DNA of 64,000 nt from Acinetobacter geminorum (GTDB lineage Bacteria > Pseudomonadota > Gammaproteobacteria > Pseudomonadales > Moraxellaceae): contig NZ_JABELE010000016.1 in the NCBI RefSeq assembly GCF_013009345.1, forward strand, positions 1 to 64,000, read 5' to 3'. Below the pieces are notes generated by a model, which had not been told where the DNA came from, made no database searches, and was given only the letters and a program-made list of their open reading frames with translations. Shown one piece after another: positions 51,469-60,263 of this stretch; within the stretch, counting starts at the first letter, position 1; each line of letters starts with the position of its first letter. The position numbers were made by a program, and so were the translations under genes.

Positions 51469-52550
51469 ACTTTCTCTTGCGTAGGGATTAACCTTAAGCG
51501 TATATCTTGATCAATTTGTGTCACATCAAGAAGTGTAAAACGAAGTTGCTCTGCCATATATTCAAATTCTGCATTGAACATGGCCCTTGCACTTTTCCCC
51601 AATAAGGTCGGGGCAATATAACTGATCAATTCATCCACCAAACCTTCTTGCAAAAAGGCAGTAGACAATGTTGCGCCAGCTTCAACCAACACATCATAAA
51701 TTTGATGTTGCTTAGATAGGGTCTGTAACAGCATTTTTAAAGGCTGAGTTTCTAATTGTATCACGCCTAAATCAGCAAGTTCTTGACGATACGGCCCCAT
51801 CACCATCACAGTTTCAGGATTCTCTAAGATCTTAGCGTTAAGTGGTAAACGTCCTTGGCGATCTAAAACAACACGTTTTGGCTGAGCAACTGTCTTGATA
51901 TCAAAATTATTGAGTGAACGCACGTTAAGCTGACAATCATCTGCAATCACAGTTTCAATACCTGTAATCACTGCTCCAGAAATGGCACGCCAATGTTGTA
52001 CATCTTGACGGGCCGAAGAACCTGTAATCCACTTCGACTCACCTGATGCCATTGCAGTACGCCCATCTAAACTTGAGGCTACCTTTAAACGTACATAAGG
52101 CATGCCTGTAGACATTGCCTTTAAAAAACCTTGATTAAGTTTTGATGCTAAATCTTTACAAATGCCAACTTCTACTTCAATTCCGGCATTTTCTAAAATC
52201 TGAACACCTTTGCCCGCAACCAATGGATTGGGGTCAGGGCAAGCGACCACTACTTTTTTAACTTGGGCTTTCACCAATGCTTCGGCACAAGGAGGAGTCC
52301 GGCCATAATGCGCACATGGTTCAAGCGTGACATAAGCCGTTGCACCTTGTGCATGTTCACCCGCCTCGCGTAAGGCAAAGACCTCTGCGTGTGGCTGACC
52401 TGCTTTAGGATGAAAACCTTGGCCAATTAACTGATCATCTTTGACAATCACACAACCAACATTTGGATTAGGCTTGGTCGAATATAGTCCTCGTTTGGCA
52501 AGTTCAATAGCTTGCTGCATCCAATACTGATCTTGTTTCAACTCAGACAT
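51465..52550 (-). CDS. ribD: Riboflavin biosynthesis deaminase/reductase RibD
   Basis: RibD carries out the deamination and then reduction of the pyrimidine intermediate in riboflavin synthesis. The N-terminal deaminase (1-145) has the zinc motif HAEVFAL and PCAHYGRTPPC. The C-terminal reductase (about 150-355) has KVASSLDGRTAMASGESKWI. The length of 361 is standard. It lies between nrdR and the methyltransferase gene, with 15 bp to nrdR, so the run is one operon. Confidence 0.96.
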   Translation of the reverse strand: MSELKQDQYWMQQAIELAKRGLYSTKPNPNVGCVIVKDDQLIGQGFHPKAGQPHAEVFALREAGEHAQGATAYVTLEPCAHYGRTPPCAEALVKAQVKKVVVACPDPNPLVAGKGVQILENAGIEVEVGICKDLASKLNQGFLKAMSTGMPYVRLKVASSLDGRTAMASGESKWITGSSARQDVQHWRAISGAVITGIETVIADDCQLNVRSLNNFDIKTVAQPKRVVLDRQGRLPLNAKILENPETVMVMGPYRQELADLGVIQLETQPLKMLLQTLSKQHQIYDVLVEAGATLSTAFLQEGLVDELISYIAPTLLGKSARAMFNAEFEYMAEQLRFTLLDVTQIDQDIRLRLIPTQEKV

Positions 52551-52565
52551 AAATATCTCAAATGA

Positions 52566-53024
52566 TTAGTGTTCACGTTGTTGCATTTGCTCAATTTGAC
52601 GGCGAAACGCTTCAACATCCTGAAAATCTTGATAGACAGAAGCAAATCGGACGTAAGCAACATGGTCAAGGGCAAATAAAGATTGCATGACGATTTCGCC
52701 AATTGTTCTAGATTTCACGTCACGCTCACCTAAACGGCGAATCTGCAACTGAATATCACTTAAAACTGTTTCGATCTGCTCTTGTGTGACCGGACGTTTT
52801 TGCAAAGCATGCATTAACGAACGACGTAATTTGGCCTCATCGAAAGGTTCATTTTTTCCATTCGATTTGATCACACGGGGCATTACCACTTCATAGCTTT
52901 CAAAAGTGGTAAAACGTTCACCGCAAATTACACACTCACGACGTCGACGAATCTGACAGCCTTCGGCGGCTAAACGTGAATCGATGACTTTACTATCTGC
53001 GGCGTTGCAAAATGGACAATGCAT
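52566..53024 (-). CDS. nrdR: Ribonucleotide reductase repressor NrdR
   Basis: NrdR represses ribonucleotide reductase genes according to dATP level. The zinc ribbon starts MHCPFC and continues RRECVICGERFTTFE (four Cys). An ATP-cone domain covers about 50-135, with VIKSNGKNEPFDEAKLRRSL. The 152-residue length is standard. In many proteobacteria nrdR leads the ribD operon, as here. Confidence 0.97.
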   Translation of the reverse strand: MHCPFCNAADSKVIDSRLAAEGCQIRRRRECVICGERFTTFESYEVVMPRVIKSNGKNEPFDEAKLRRSLMHALQKRPVTQEQIETVLSDIQLQIRRLGERDVKSRTIGEIVMQSLFALDHVAYVRFASVYQDFQDVEAFRRQIEQMQQREH

Positions 53025-53103
53025 AGCGGATTTATAGGGTCGATTACTTTGACCTAGTGTAGCAAAATTTCCACACTTACAGAACCAGCATTCTATGAGA
53101 CAA

Positions 53104-53163
53104 AAAAACAGTCCTGAGCAAGATCAAAGCATCGCTTTGATCACAGCGCAAGACTGTTCTTTT
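53104..53163 (-). terminator. Intrinsic terminator of glnK-amtB
   Basis: A long imperfect hairpin: outer arms AACAGTC/GACTGTT and an inner perfect 9-bp stem GATCAAAGC/GCTTTGATC around ATC. On the minus strand seven T follow. It lies 19 bp after the amtB stop. Confidence 0.8.
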
Positions 53164-53182
53164 AAGACAGATATATTAATGA

Positions 53183-54577
53183 TTATTCAATACGTTCGCC
53201 ATGTTGGCTTAAATCCAGACCCATGCGCTCATCATCAGAGTTAACACGGATACCAATCACAAGATCAATCACTTTAAGAATAATGAAAGTCGCGATACCA
53301 CTGTAAACCATGGTTGCCAATACGCCTTCAACTTGGACCCATAATTGACCAGCGAATGTTGGCGCTAATGCAACGTTGGCTGCTTTAATAATTTCGTCAC
53401 TGTAGAATACGCCAGTTAAAATCGCACCGACAATACCACCTACCGCATGCAAACCAAACGCATCCAAAGCATCATCGGCTTTAAGTAAGCGTTTAAGTGC
53501 TGTAATACCCCAGAAGCACACTACGCCACCAATAAGGCCCATCACTAAAGCACCGCCTACACCGACAAAACCAGCGGCTGGTGTAATCACAACCAAACCA
53601 GCTACCGCACCAGAAGCACCACCTAATACAGATGCTTTACCACGGATCATACGTTCAACAACCAACCAAGAGAATGCAGCAGCGGCAGCAGCAACTTGAG
53701 TCACTAAAATTGCCATACTTGCGCGAGCGCCAGCGCCTAGAGCACTACCACCGTTAAAGCCGAACCAACCCACCCAAAGTAAGCTTGCACCCACTACAGT
53801 TAAAGTCAGGTTATGCGGAGCCATAGATTCGCGGCCAAGGCCAATACGTTTTCCAAGCATGTAAGCAGCAACTAGACCTGCAACACCTGAGTTGATATGT
53901 ACAACTGTACCACCAGCAAAATCTAATGCGCCTGCTTTAAATAACCAGCCATCTGCAGCCCACACCCAGTGGGTAATTGGTGCGTAAACAACGAGCACCC
54001 AAACTGCAATAAACACCATGAAAGCTGAATACTTCATACGGTCTGCAATAGAACCGCTAAGGATCGCAACTGTAATAATGGCAAAAGTCATTTGGAAAAT
54101 AACAAAGAGACTTTCAGGAATTGTCCCACTTAATGCATCAAACGCCACCCCGTTTAGCATTGCTTTAGACAAATCACCAAAAAATGCACCTGTGCCAGAG
54201 AACGCGATTGAGTAACCAGCAATCACCCACAGCAAACTTACCAAGATTGCAGCTGAAAGGCTGAACATCATCGTACTGAGTACATTTTTTTTACGTACCA
54301 TACCGCCATAGAATAATGCCAATCCCGGAATGGTCATTAATAGAACCAATGCGGTTGAAACTAAAATCCAAGAGGTATCACCCGTATCAAGAGTAGGTGT
54401 CGGTGCTGGAGCTGCTGGAGTTTCAGCAACTGGTGCTTCTGCAGTAGTTGCAGTAGCTGAAGATGTTGATACAGCCGCAACTTCCGATGTTGGCGTTGTT
54501 ACAGCTTCTTCTGCCCAAACGGCAGTACCACCCAAAAGAGCGCCTGATAGACTGAGCGCCATAAGCATTTTTTTCAT
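53183..54577 (-). CDS. amtB: Ammonium transporter AmtB
   Basis: AmtB conducts ammonium across the inner membrane and is gated by GlnK. A signal peptide (1-22, ending VWA) is followed by an Ala/Thr/Pro/Val-rich stretch of about 40 residues, and then eleven membrane helices. Family marks are ALFYGGMVRKKNVLSTMM, DFAGGTVVHINSG and DALDAFGLHAVGGI. The 464-residue length includes the N-terminal linker, which is longer than in E. coli. It lies 57 bp after glnK, the usual pair. Confidence 0.96.
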   Translation of the reverse strand: MKKMLMALSLSGALLGGTAVWAEEAVTTPTSEVAAVSTSSATATTAEAPVAETPAAPAPTPTLDTGDTSWILVSTALVLLMTIPGLALFYGGMVRKKNVLSTMMFSLSAAILVSLLWVIAGYSIAFSGTGAFFGDLSKAMLNGVAFDALSGTIPESLFVIFQMTFAIITVAILSGSIADRMKYSAFMVFIAVWVLVVYAPITHWVWAADGWLFKAGALDFAGGTVVHINSGVAGLVAAYMLGKRIGLGRESMAPHNLTLTVVGASLLWVGWFGFNGGSALGAGARASMAILVTQVAAAAAAFSWLVVERMIRGKASVLGGASGAVAGLVVITPAAGFVGVGGALVMGLIGGVVCFWGITALKRLLKADDALDAFGLHAVGGIVGAILTGVFYSDEIIKAANVALAPTFAGQLWVQVEGVLATMVYSGIATFIILKVIDLVIGIRVNSDDERMGLDLSQHGERIE

Positions 54578-54634
54578 TCGTGTCCCCCAACCTCATTTGC
54601 GAGTTATTTTCTACTCAGCAAGCTTTGTGCCAAT

Positions 54635-54973
54635 TTAGACAGCATCCGGTCCAGTTTCACCCGTACGAATACGGATTACTTGTTCCAGGTTAGTCACAAA
54701 AATCTTACCATCGCCGATTTTTCCAGTGCTTGCTACACGCGTAATTGATTCAATTACTGCGTCGACCATTTCATCACTAATCGCAATCTCGATTTTTACT
54801 TTAGGTAAGAAATCAACCACATACTCTGCACCACGGTAGAGTTCTGTATGCCCTTTTTGACGACCAAAACCTTTAACTTCAGTTACGGTAATCCCTTGTA
54901 CACCAATGTCAGAGAGTGCTTCACGCACGTCATCCAATTTAAACGGTTTTACAATTGCAGTTACAAGCTTCAT
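54635..54973 (-). CDS. glnK: Nitrogen regulatory PII protein GlnK
   Basis: PII proteins sense 2-oxoglutarate, ATP and ADP and control AmtB and glutamine synthetase. The 112-residue protein has the uridylylated tyrosine Tyr51 in the T loop (LYRGAEYVVDF) and the two signature blocks, the second being TGKIGDGKIFV. Location directly upstream of amtB indicates GlnK rather than GlnB. Confidence 0.95.
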   Translation of the reverse strand: MKLVTAIVKPFKLDDVREALSDIGVQGITVTEVKGFGRQKGHTELYRGAEYVVDFLPKVKIEIAISDEMVDAVIESITRVASTGKIGDGKIFVTNLEQVIRIRTGETGPDAV

Positions 54974-55013
54974 GTTTGTTTCCTTCGGCTTCTTTTCACC
55001 AGTAAGGTTTTAT

Positions 55014-55031
55014 GTTCAATTTTCATGCCAA
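55014..55031 (-). promoter_or_regulatory. Possible sigma-54 promoter of glnK
   Basis: The minus strand reads TTGGCATGAAAATTGAAC, about 40 bp before glnK. The -24 GG is present and the spacing to the -12 box is right (GG, 10 bp), but the invariant -12 GC is GA. It is an imperfect match to TTGGCACG-N4-TTGCA. Confidence 0.3.
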
Positions 55032-55251
55032 TATTTCAAAGGTTGAGGGAAATGAATCTTTTGCATGAACTTTCTTTATAACCTATTTAGTGAGCAAGAT
55101 GTAGATGAGCTATCAAAAATAAAATGAATTTTCAGTAGTGTTATATGCTGATTTAATGATCTATTTGCACTAAAAGAATTGAAACCTATATCCAGCGCTT
55201 AAGCAGTGTTAAACTGTAAACCATAAAGTAATACAACACTTTGGATATTTC

Positions 55252-55479
55252 ATGCTAGAAACTTTGCTACAGGCCATTCTGGAACAAATTGATGAGCCTA
55301 AAAAAGATTTGGAAAAAAATTTACGTGCATTATTAAATGAAGCGGTCGAAAAGTTAGAGCTTGTTTCCAAACAAGAGATCGACCGTCAAAAGACTGCACT
55401 TCAATCAGCCAATCAACGTTTAGAAGAGCTACAAAGACAAGTAAGTTTGTTAGAAGAAACTTTAAAGAATAAAAAATAA
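55252..55479 (+). CDS. ubiK: Ubiquinone biosynthesis accessory factor UbiK
   Basis: UbiK (YqiC) is a small coiled-coil factor that helps UbiJ support ubiquinone synthesis in the aerobic pathway. The 75-residue protein is helical, with a basic-acidic N terminus (LETLLQAILEQIDEPKKDLE) and a C-terminal coiled-coil (about 45-75). The C-terminal LEELQRQVSLLEETL matches the BMFP family pattern. It lies 65 bp before comM and may be cotranscribed. Confidence 0.88.
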   Translation: MLETLLQAILEQIDEPKKDLEKNLRALLNEAVEKLELVSKQEIDRQKTALQSANQRLEELQRQVSLLEETLKNKK

Positions 55480-55544
55480 GCACCAACGTAGCGCATTTAT
55501 ACTTTACAACGATTAAAAATGAAGCACCATAATGGAACAATAAG

Positions 55545-57032
55545 ATGTCTTTTTCTAAAATTTATACACGGGGACTTTTAGGTTTACATGCGCCTCTGAT
55601 TGAAGTTGAGGTACATGTGAGTCAAGGCTTACCTTCTCTTACTATTGTCGGCCTAGCAGAGGCGGCGGTAAGAGAAAGTAAAGACCGGGTTCGCTCAGCC
55701 ATTATTAATAGTGGATTTCAATTTCCAACAAAACGGCTGACCATTAATCTTGCACCAGCAGATTTGCCCAAAGATGGTTCACGTCTAGATTTACCTATTG
55801 CTGTAGGTATTTTAATTGCATCTGGCCAGCTCCCAGAAAACTGTGCCGAAGATTTTGAATTAATTGGTGAATTAGCTTTAGATGGCCATGTAAGACCAGT
55901 GTCAGGTACTTTAACTTTGGCAATGGCGTGTCAACAGGCCAAGCATAAAATGCTTTTACCTCTCGATAATAGTCAGGATATTAGCCATTTACCGAATCTT
56001 GAATGTTATCCAGTGAGCCATTTAAAAGAAGTCTGTGATCATTTTCTGGGCATGAAATCGCTATCTTCGATTGAACCTGCAACGACCTCAAACCAAATGC
56101 CTTATAAATTTGATCTGGCAGATGTAAAAGGTCAGCTACGTCCACGTCGCGCACTAGAAATAGCAGCCGCAGGCGGGCACTCGCTGCTCTTTAAAGGACC
56201 ACCAGGAACAGGTAAGACTTTACTCGCTTCACGTCTTCCTTCAATTTTGCCACCGCTTTCTAATCAGGAAACGCTTGAAGTCGCGAGTATTTATTCTATT
56301 TCAAATACACCGCATACCTTTGGTCAGCGTCCATTTCGTGCGCCCCACCATACAGCATCAGCCATTGCACTAGTTGGGGGCGGCTCACATCCTAAACCGG
56401 GTGAAATTACTTTATCTCATTTAGGGGTTTTGTTTTTAGATGAACTCCCCGAGTTTGACAGAAAAGTGCTAGAAGTCTTACGTCAGCCACTTGAATCAAA
56501 AGAAATCATTATTTCACGTGCAGCTCGGCAAATTACCTATCCTGCAAACTTTCAGCTCATTGCAGCAATGAATCCTTGTCCATGTGGTTATGCGTTTAAT
56601 CAAGACAGCCGTTGCCAATGTTCACCAGAAAGTATTAAGCGCTATCAAAACCGTATATCAGGGCCATTACTTGACCGTATCGATTTACATATTGATGTAC
56701 CTCCTTTAAAAGCTCAGGAACTGCAAGATCCAACACCTGCTGAAGACTCTACAACTGTACGGCATCGTGTGATTTATGCTTATGAACAACAAATGCAAAG
56801 ACAAGATTGTTTAAATCAAGCACTCTCACCAAAACAACTCGAGCAATATGCCGTTCTCGATAGTACTTCACAGCGAATGATGGAAATGGCTCAGCAACGT
56901 TTAAATTTATCTGCTCGTGCTTATCATCGTGTTTTACGGGTTGCTCGTACTATTGCCGATTTGGCCCAAAGTGAGGTCATTCAAAGTCCTCATCTTACAG
57001 AAGCACTCTCTTATCGAGGTAATCACTCTTAA
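55545..57032 (+). CDS. comM: ComM, YifB-family AAA+ helicase for natural transformation
   Basis: ComM is a hexameric helicase that extends branch migration during natural transformation. An N-terminal Lon-like domain (1-165) is followed by a Mg-chelatase-like AAA+ domain with Walker A GPPGTGKTLLAS (about 218-229), Walker B LGVLFLDELPEF and a zinc-type MNPCPCGYAF with further Cys in RCQC. A C-terminal Mg_chelatase_C domain is present. The gene is intact at 495 residues. In many A. baumannii strains it is cut by AbaR resistance islands. The ACCGC sequence that I recall as the target duplication lies uncut at 56252-56256. Confidence 0.95.
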   Translation: MSFSKIYTRGLLGLHAPLIEVEVHVSQGLPSLTIVGLAEAAVRESKDRVRSAIINSGFQFPTKRLTINLAPADLPKDGSRLDLPIAVGILIASGQLPENCAEDFELIGELALDGHVRPVSGTLTLAMACQQAKHKMLLPLDNSQDISHLPNLECYPVSHLKEVCDHFLGMKSLSSIEPATTSNQMPYKFDLADVKGQLRPRRALEIAAAGGHSLLFKGPPGTGKTLLASRLPSILPPLSNQETLEVASIYSISNTPHTFGQRPFRAPHHTASAIALVGGGSHPKPGEITLSHLGVLFLDELPEFDRKVLEVLRQPLESKEIIISRAARQITYPANFQLIAAMNPCPCGYAFNQDSRCQCSPESIKRYQNRISGPLLDRIDLHIDVPPLKAQELQDPTPAEDSTTVRHRVIYAYEQQMQRQDCLNQALSPKQLEQYAVLDSTSQRMMEMAQQRLNLSARAYHRVLRVARTIADLAQSEVIQSPHLTEALSYRGNHS

Positions 57033-57037
57033 AATTA

Positions 57038-57068
57038 AACAGCGGATTATGAGTCCGCTGTTCTTTTA
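57038..57068. terminator. Bidirectional terminator between comM and the MocR gene
   Basis: AACAGCGGA (57038-57046) and TCCGCTGTT (57054-57062) form a perfect 9-bp stem around TTATGAG, with CTTTTATT after it on the plus strand. The MocR stop codon lies in the loop, and the last MocR codons form one arm. Confidence 0.8.
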
Positions 57069-58480
57069 TTAAGAGCTTCATTTAAGGTCTCAATTAAGGA
57101 AGTAATTTCTTTCTCTGATAGAGCAGCGAAACCAAAGCGAATACAACAATTAGAAGACTCGATTTGTTTAAACTTATGCTCTGTATCAATGTTGAGTTCT
57201 TTTAATTTTATAAGCTGATCTTGAGTAAATGGTTTCTGGAACTTCACCCACAAAGCCATTCCACCTGCAGGTGGCTGTATTTGCACACTCTCTGCAAAAA
57301 CTCGATGGAACTCATTTAATGCATGGTCACGGCGTAGCTGATATATCTTTTTCATTTTGCGGATGTGTCGTTTTATTTCACCTCGCTGCATTAAATCTGC
57401 TAACGCAAGTTCCGTAATATTATTTCCTTGGCGATCAATCACTAAAATATCTTCAGTAATGGATTGAATGATTATTGGAGACGCTACCATATATCCCAAT
57501 CGGACGCCGGGTGCAAAGACCTTAGACAATGAGCCAATATGAATGACCAGTTCAGAATGAGGCAAACTTGCTAAGGGTGGCATAGGCCGACTGGCATAGT
57601 GGAATTCGTGGTCATAGTCGTCTTCAATAATATAAAAGCCCCATTTTTTTGAAAGCTCCAAGAGTTGAAGACGGCGATTCATTGGCATCGTGACAGTTGT
57701 GGGATATTGATGATGCGGAGTTGTATAAATGGCAGCAACCGAATGTTCTTGTAAAATCCGTTCTAAATCTTCAATGACAATACCTTGTTTATCTAATTTA
57801 ACAGAAACCACTTGAAAGCCATTTGACTGAAATGCTTTAAAAGCAGATGGATAATATAATTCCTCAATAACGATCACACCCTGCCGATTGGGTAATGCTC
57901 GAGAGGCAAGAAAAATTCCCATCTGACTACCACGCACAATACAAATCTCATCTTCGGCAACATTCATAAAACGTTCCATCGATAGCATTTGTTGTAAGGC
58001 TTGTCTTAACTCAATCATTCCCCGTGGGTCGCCATAGCCCATGTACTGATTTTGAGTAATTTTAATCAGTGCATGTCGATAGGCCCGTGAAAATAATTCG
58101 TAGGGAATCAATCGTGGATCTGGCACCCCATCGTTATGTGGGCGTTGAATCACTTCTTGAATGATTGGTTTATCATTAACTTTTCGTTCAGATACTGGCT
58201 CTATTTGAAGCTGTTTTTCCGGCAAAACATCCGCTACAAATGTACCTTTTCGGGGACGAGTCACAAGCCAACCTTGTGCTTCTAATTCTTCGTAAACTGC
58301 TTGTACGGTTTTTCGATTAATTTCTAGTTCTTTTGACAAGCTACGAGACCCGGGCAGCATAGTCCCCTGCACTAAACGGCCACTTAAAATTTCCTGACTA
58401 ATTAGGTTAGTAAGCTTTAGAAAAACCGTTTTTTCTTCTCTTTCATCGATACGAAAATGTACTTGCCAAGGTCTTAGCAT
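57047..58480 (-). CDS. MocR-family regulator (GntR HTH plus aminotransferase fold)
   Basis: The N-terminal GntR-type winged helix covers about residues 10-75 (GSRSLSKELEINRKTVQAVYEELEAQ). After a linker, a class-I aminotransferase-like domain (about 115-470) has a PLP-lysine segment GSLSKVFAPGVRLGY and YIIEDDYDHEFHY. MocR proteins use the PLP fold to sense amino-acid or vitamin-type ligands; PdxR, GabR and TauR are examples. It is divergent from the aldolase/lyase pair, with CTGGAC-type repeats between them, so it probably regulates that pair. The ligand cannot be assigned. Confidence 0.9.
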   Translation of the reverse strand: MLRPWQVHFRIDEREEKTVFLKLTNLISQEILSGRLVQGTMLPGSRSLSKELEINRKTVQAVYEELEAQGWLVTRPRKGTFVADVLPEKQLQIEPVSERKVNDKPIIQEVIQRPHNDGVPDPRLIPYELFSRAYRHALIKITQNQYMGYGDPRGMIELRQALQQMLSMERFMNVAEDEICIVRGSQMGIFLASRALPNRQGVIVIEELYYPSAFKAFQSNGFQVVSVKLDKQGIVIEDLERILQEHSVAAIYTTPHHQYPTTVTMPMNRRLQLLELSKKWGFYIIEDDYDHEFHYASRPMPPLASLPHSELVIHIGSLSKVFAPGVRLGYMVASPIIIQSITEDILVIDRQGNNITELALADLMQRGEIKRHIRKMKKIYQLRRDHALNEFHRVFAESVQIQPPAGGMALWVKFQKPFTQDQLIKLKELNIDTEHKFKQIESSNCCIRFGFAALSEKEITSLIETLNEALNKRTADS

Positions 58481-58491
58481 ATTCGCCCCAT

Positions 58492-58538
58492 CTGGACCAT
58501 ATAACTTATGAAAACTGGATGTATTGATTCATCCAGTT
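58492..58538 (+). promoter_or_regulatory. Inverted and direct repeats in the MocR/aldolase promoter
   Basis: AACTGGATG (58513-58521) and CATCCAGTT (58530-58538) are perfect 9-bp inverted arms around 8 bp. Another CTGGACC lies at 58492-58498 and ACTGGACTGG at 58575-58584. CTGGAC-like repeats are known operators of some MocR regulators (TauR-type), so the 111-bp divergent region is likely the operator and promoter zone. Confidence 0.5.
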
Positions 58539-58591
58539 GTTTTCTATTCTGCCTTCACCTACTTAATTTGGTCAACTGGACTGGAGAAGAG

Positions 58592-59368
58592 ATGAAGACT
58601 GCTTCTGTAAACAAACAAGACCTCATGCAACACGCACAGCAAGACATGCAAAAGTGGATTAGCGACACAGATTTAAGTGATCGTCAAAAGCTTGCACTCA
58701 CTTGTCGTATTTTATTTGATCATGGTCATGATGCTGGTTTGGCAGGTCAAATTACATGCCGTAGTGAAAATAAAGAAACCTTTATTACCCAACGTTTCGG
58801 TTTAGGTTTTGATGAAATTACTGCTTCAAACTTACTTGAGGTGAATCAAGACTTAGAACCAATCAATCAAGAAGGAATGGCAAACCCAGCCAATCGTTTT
58901 CACACATGGATTTATAAAGAACATCCAGAAGTGAACTGCATTATCCATACGCATCCAACCCATGTTGCTGCTCTCTCCATGCTTCAGATTCCACTCATGA
59001 TTTCTCAAATGGACGTCTGTGCACTTTACGAAGACTGCTCATTTGTAGGCCACTGGCCGGGAGTTCCTGTGGGCAATGAAGAAGGTATTTTGATTTCTTC
59101 TGCTTTGGGTAAAAACCGTGCTGTTTTGTTGTCTCACCATGGACAACTGGTTACAGGAAAAACCATTGAAGAAGCCTGCAACTTGGCGCTTTTAATTGAA
59201 CGTGCAGCTCAACTGCAACTGCTAGCCATGTCTGCCGGACAAATCCAGCCCATCCCTCATGCTTTAGCAACAGAAGCTCATGATTGGGTTTCTACCGATA
59301 AACGCAACAAAGTGAACTTTGCTTACTACGCACGTAAAGCTTTGAAAAAACATTCTGACTGTATTTAA
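58592..59368 (+). CDS. Class II aldolase/adducin-domain protein
   Basis: The 258-residue protein starts at the ATG at 58592 with GGAG 5 nt upstream; an in-frame ATG at 58508 adds a Cys-rich extension with no ribosome site and overlaps the operator repeats. The zinc-site histidines are in IHTHPTHVAALSM and the third in SHHGQLVTGKT. Family members cleave or isomerise phosphorylated or keto sugars, or are unrelated adducin-type scaffolds. It is the first gene of a pair with a DapA-like lyase and divergent from a MocR regulator. The substrate is unknown. Confidence 0.85.
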   Translation: MKTASVNKQDLMQHAQQDMQKWISDTDLSDRQKLALTCRILFDHGHDAGLAGQITCRSENKETFITQRFGLGFDEITASNLLEVNQDLEPINQEGMANPANRFHTWIYKEHPEVNCIIHTHPTHVAALSMLQIPLMISQMDVCALYEDCSFVGHWPGVPVGNEEGILISSALGKNRAVLLSHHGQLVTGKTIEEACNLALLIERAAQLQLLAMSAGQIQPIPHALATEAHDWVSTDKRNKVNFAYYARKALKKHSDCI

Positions 59369-59383
59369 AAAGAGACCTCAATC

Positions 59384-60262
59384 ATGAAACTAAACGGCAT
59401 TATTGGCTATCCTGTTACCCCTTTTTCTGATGACAACACCATTAACCTTCCTGTTCTAAAGCAGATGCTCGATTTGCTTATTGAAAATGGCTGTGATGCG
59501 ATTGCACCTTTGGGTAGTACTGGTGAAAGTGCTTATCTTGAATGGGATGAGTGGTGCTTAGTCGCTAAGACTTCAATTGAAAGCATTAATAAACGTGTAC
59601 CTGTCATTATTGGAATTTCAGAACTCACGACGGATCAAGCCATCAAAAAAGCGCAGATCGCGCAAAGCTATGGTGCAGATGCACTTATGGTGATTCCTGT
59701 ATCTTATTGGAAGCTAACAGATCAAGAGATTTTTGAATATTATCAGTCAATTGCACAAGCAACGACTTTGCCGATTATGATTTATAACAACCCTGCGACC
59801 AGTGGTGTTGATATGTCTCCAGAATTAATCGTGCGTATGTTTAATCAGATTTCAAACATTACGATGGTGAAAGAAAGTAGCGGTGATATTCAGCGTATGC
59901 ATCAAATTTATGAGCTATCAAAAGGAGAACTCCCGTTTTATAACGGCTGTAATCCTCTAGCTTTAGAAGCTTTATGCTCTGGAGCCAGTGGTTGGTGTAC
60001 AGCAGCGCCTAATCTATTAGGTCAGCTCCCCCAACAACTTATTCAGCATGTGAAAAATGGTAATTTAAATCAGGCTCAAAAATCATTTTACCAGCAACTC
60101 CCTCTACTACGCTTTATCGTAAGTGGTGGTTTACCTAAAACGATTAAAGCAGGTTTGCAGCTAAAAGGGATTTCTGCGGGTACGCCACGTAAACCTCTGA
60201 TCAAAGCAAATGATGTTGAGCTTAGTCAATTAAAACAGTTACTTGCTCAAATAGAGGACTAA
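59384..60262 (+). CDS. DapA/NanA-superfamily aldolase, not a true DapA
   Basis: The 292-residue TIM barrel has the Schiff-base lysine in MVKESSGDI, the tyrosine in YNNPATSG, and LGSTGESAYLEW. True dihydrodipicolinate synthase has GTTGE and an Arg in NVPSRTG; here these are GSTGE and NNPATSG, so the ligand-carboxylate Arg is missing. GSTGE is shared with N-acetylneuraminate lyase and other pyruvate-dependent aldolases. It likely cleaves or joins a keto-acid to pyruvate; a catabolic role with the class II aldolase is inference. It starts 15 bp after that gene. Confidence 0.85.
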   Translation: MKLNGIIGYPVTPFSDDNTINLPVLKQMLDLLIENGCDAIAPLGSTGESAYLEWDEWCLVAKTSIESINKRVPVIIGISELTTDQAIKKAQIAQSYGADALMVIPVSYWKLTDQEIFEYYQSIAQATTLPIMIYNNPATSGVDMSPELIVRMFNQISNITMVKESSGDIQRMHQIYELSKGELPFYNGCNPLALEALCSGASGWCTAAPNLLGQLPQQLIQHVKNGNLNQAQKSFYQQLPLLRFIVSGGLPKTIKAGLQLKGISAGTPRKPLIKANDVELSQLKQLLAQIED

Positions 60263-60263
60263 T

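Noticed and set aside
56241..56262. Resistance-island insertion in comM
   Set aside because: The frame is continuous and ACCGC is present once, so nothing is inserted.
59384..60262. Annotation as dapA (4-hydroxy-tetrahydrodipicolinate synthase)
   Set aside because: The carboxylate-binding Arg is absent and the GTTGE motif is GSTGE; context is catabolic.
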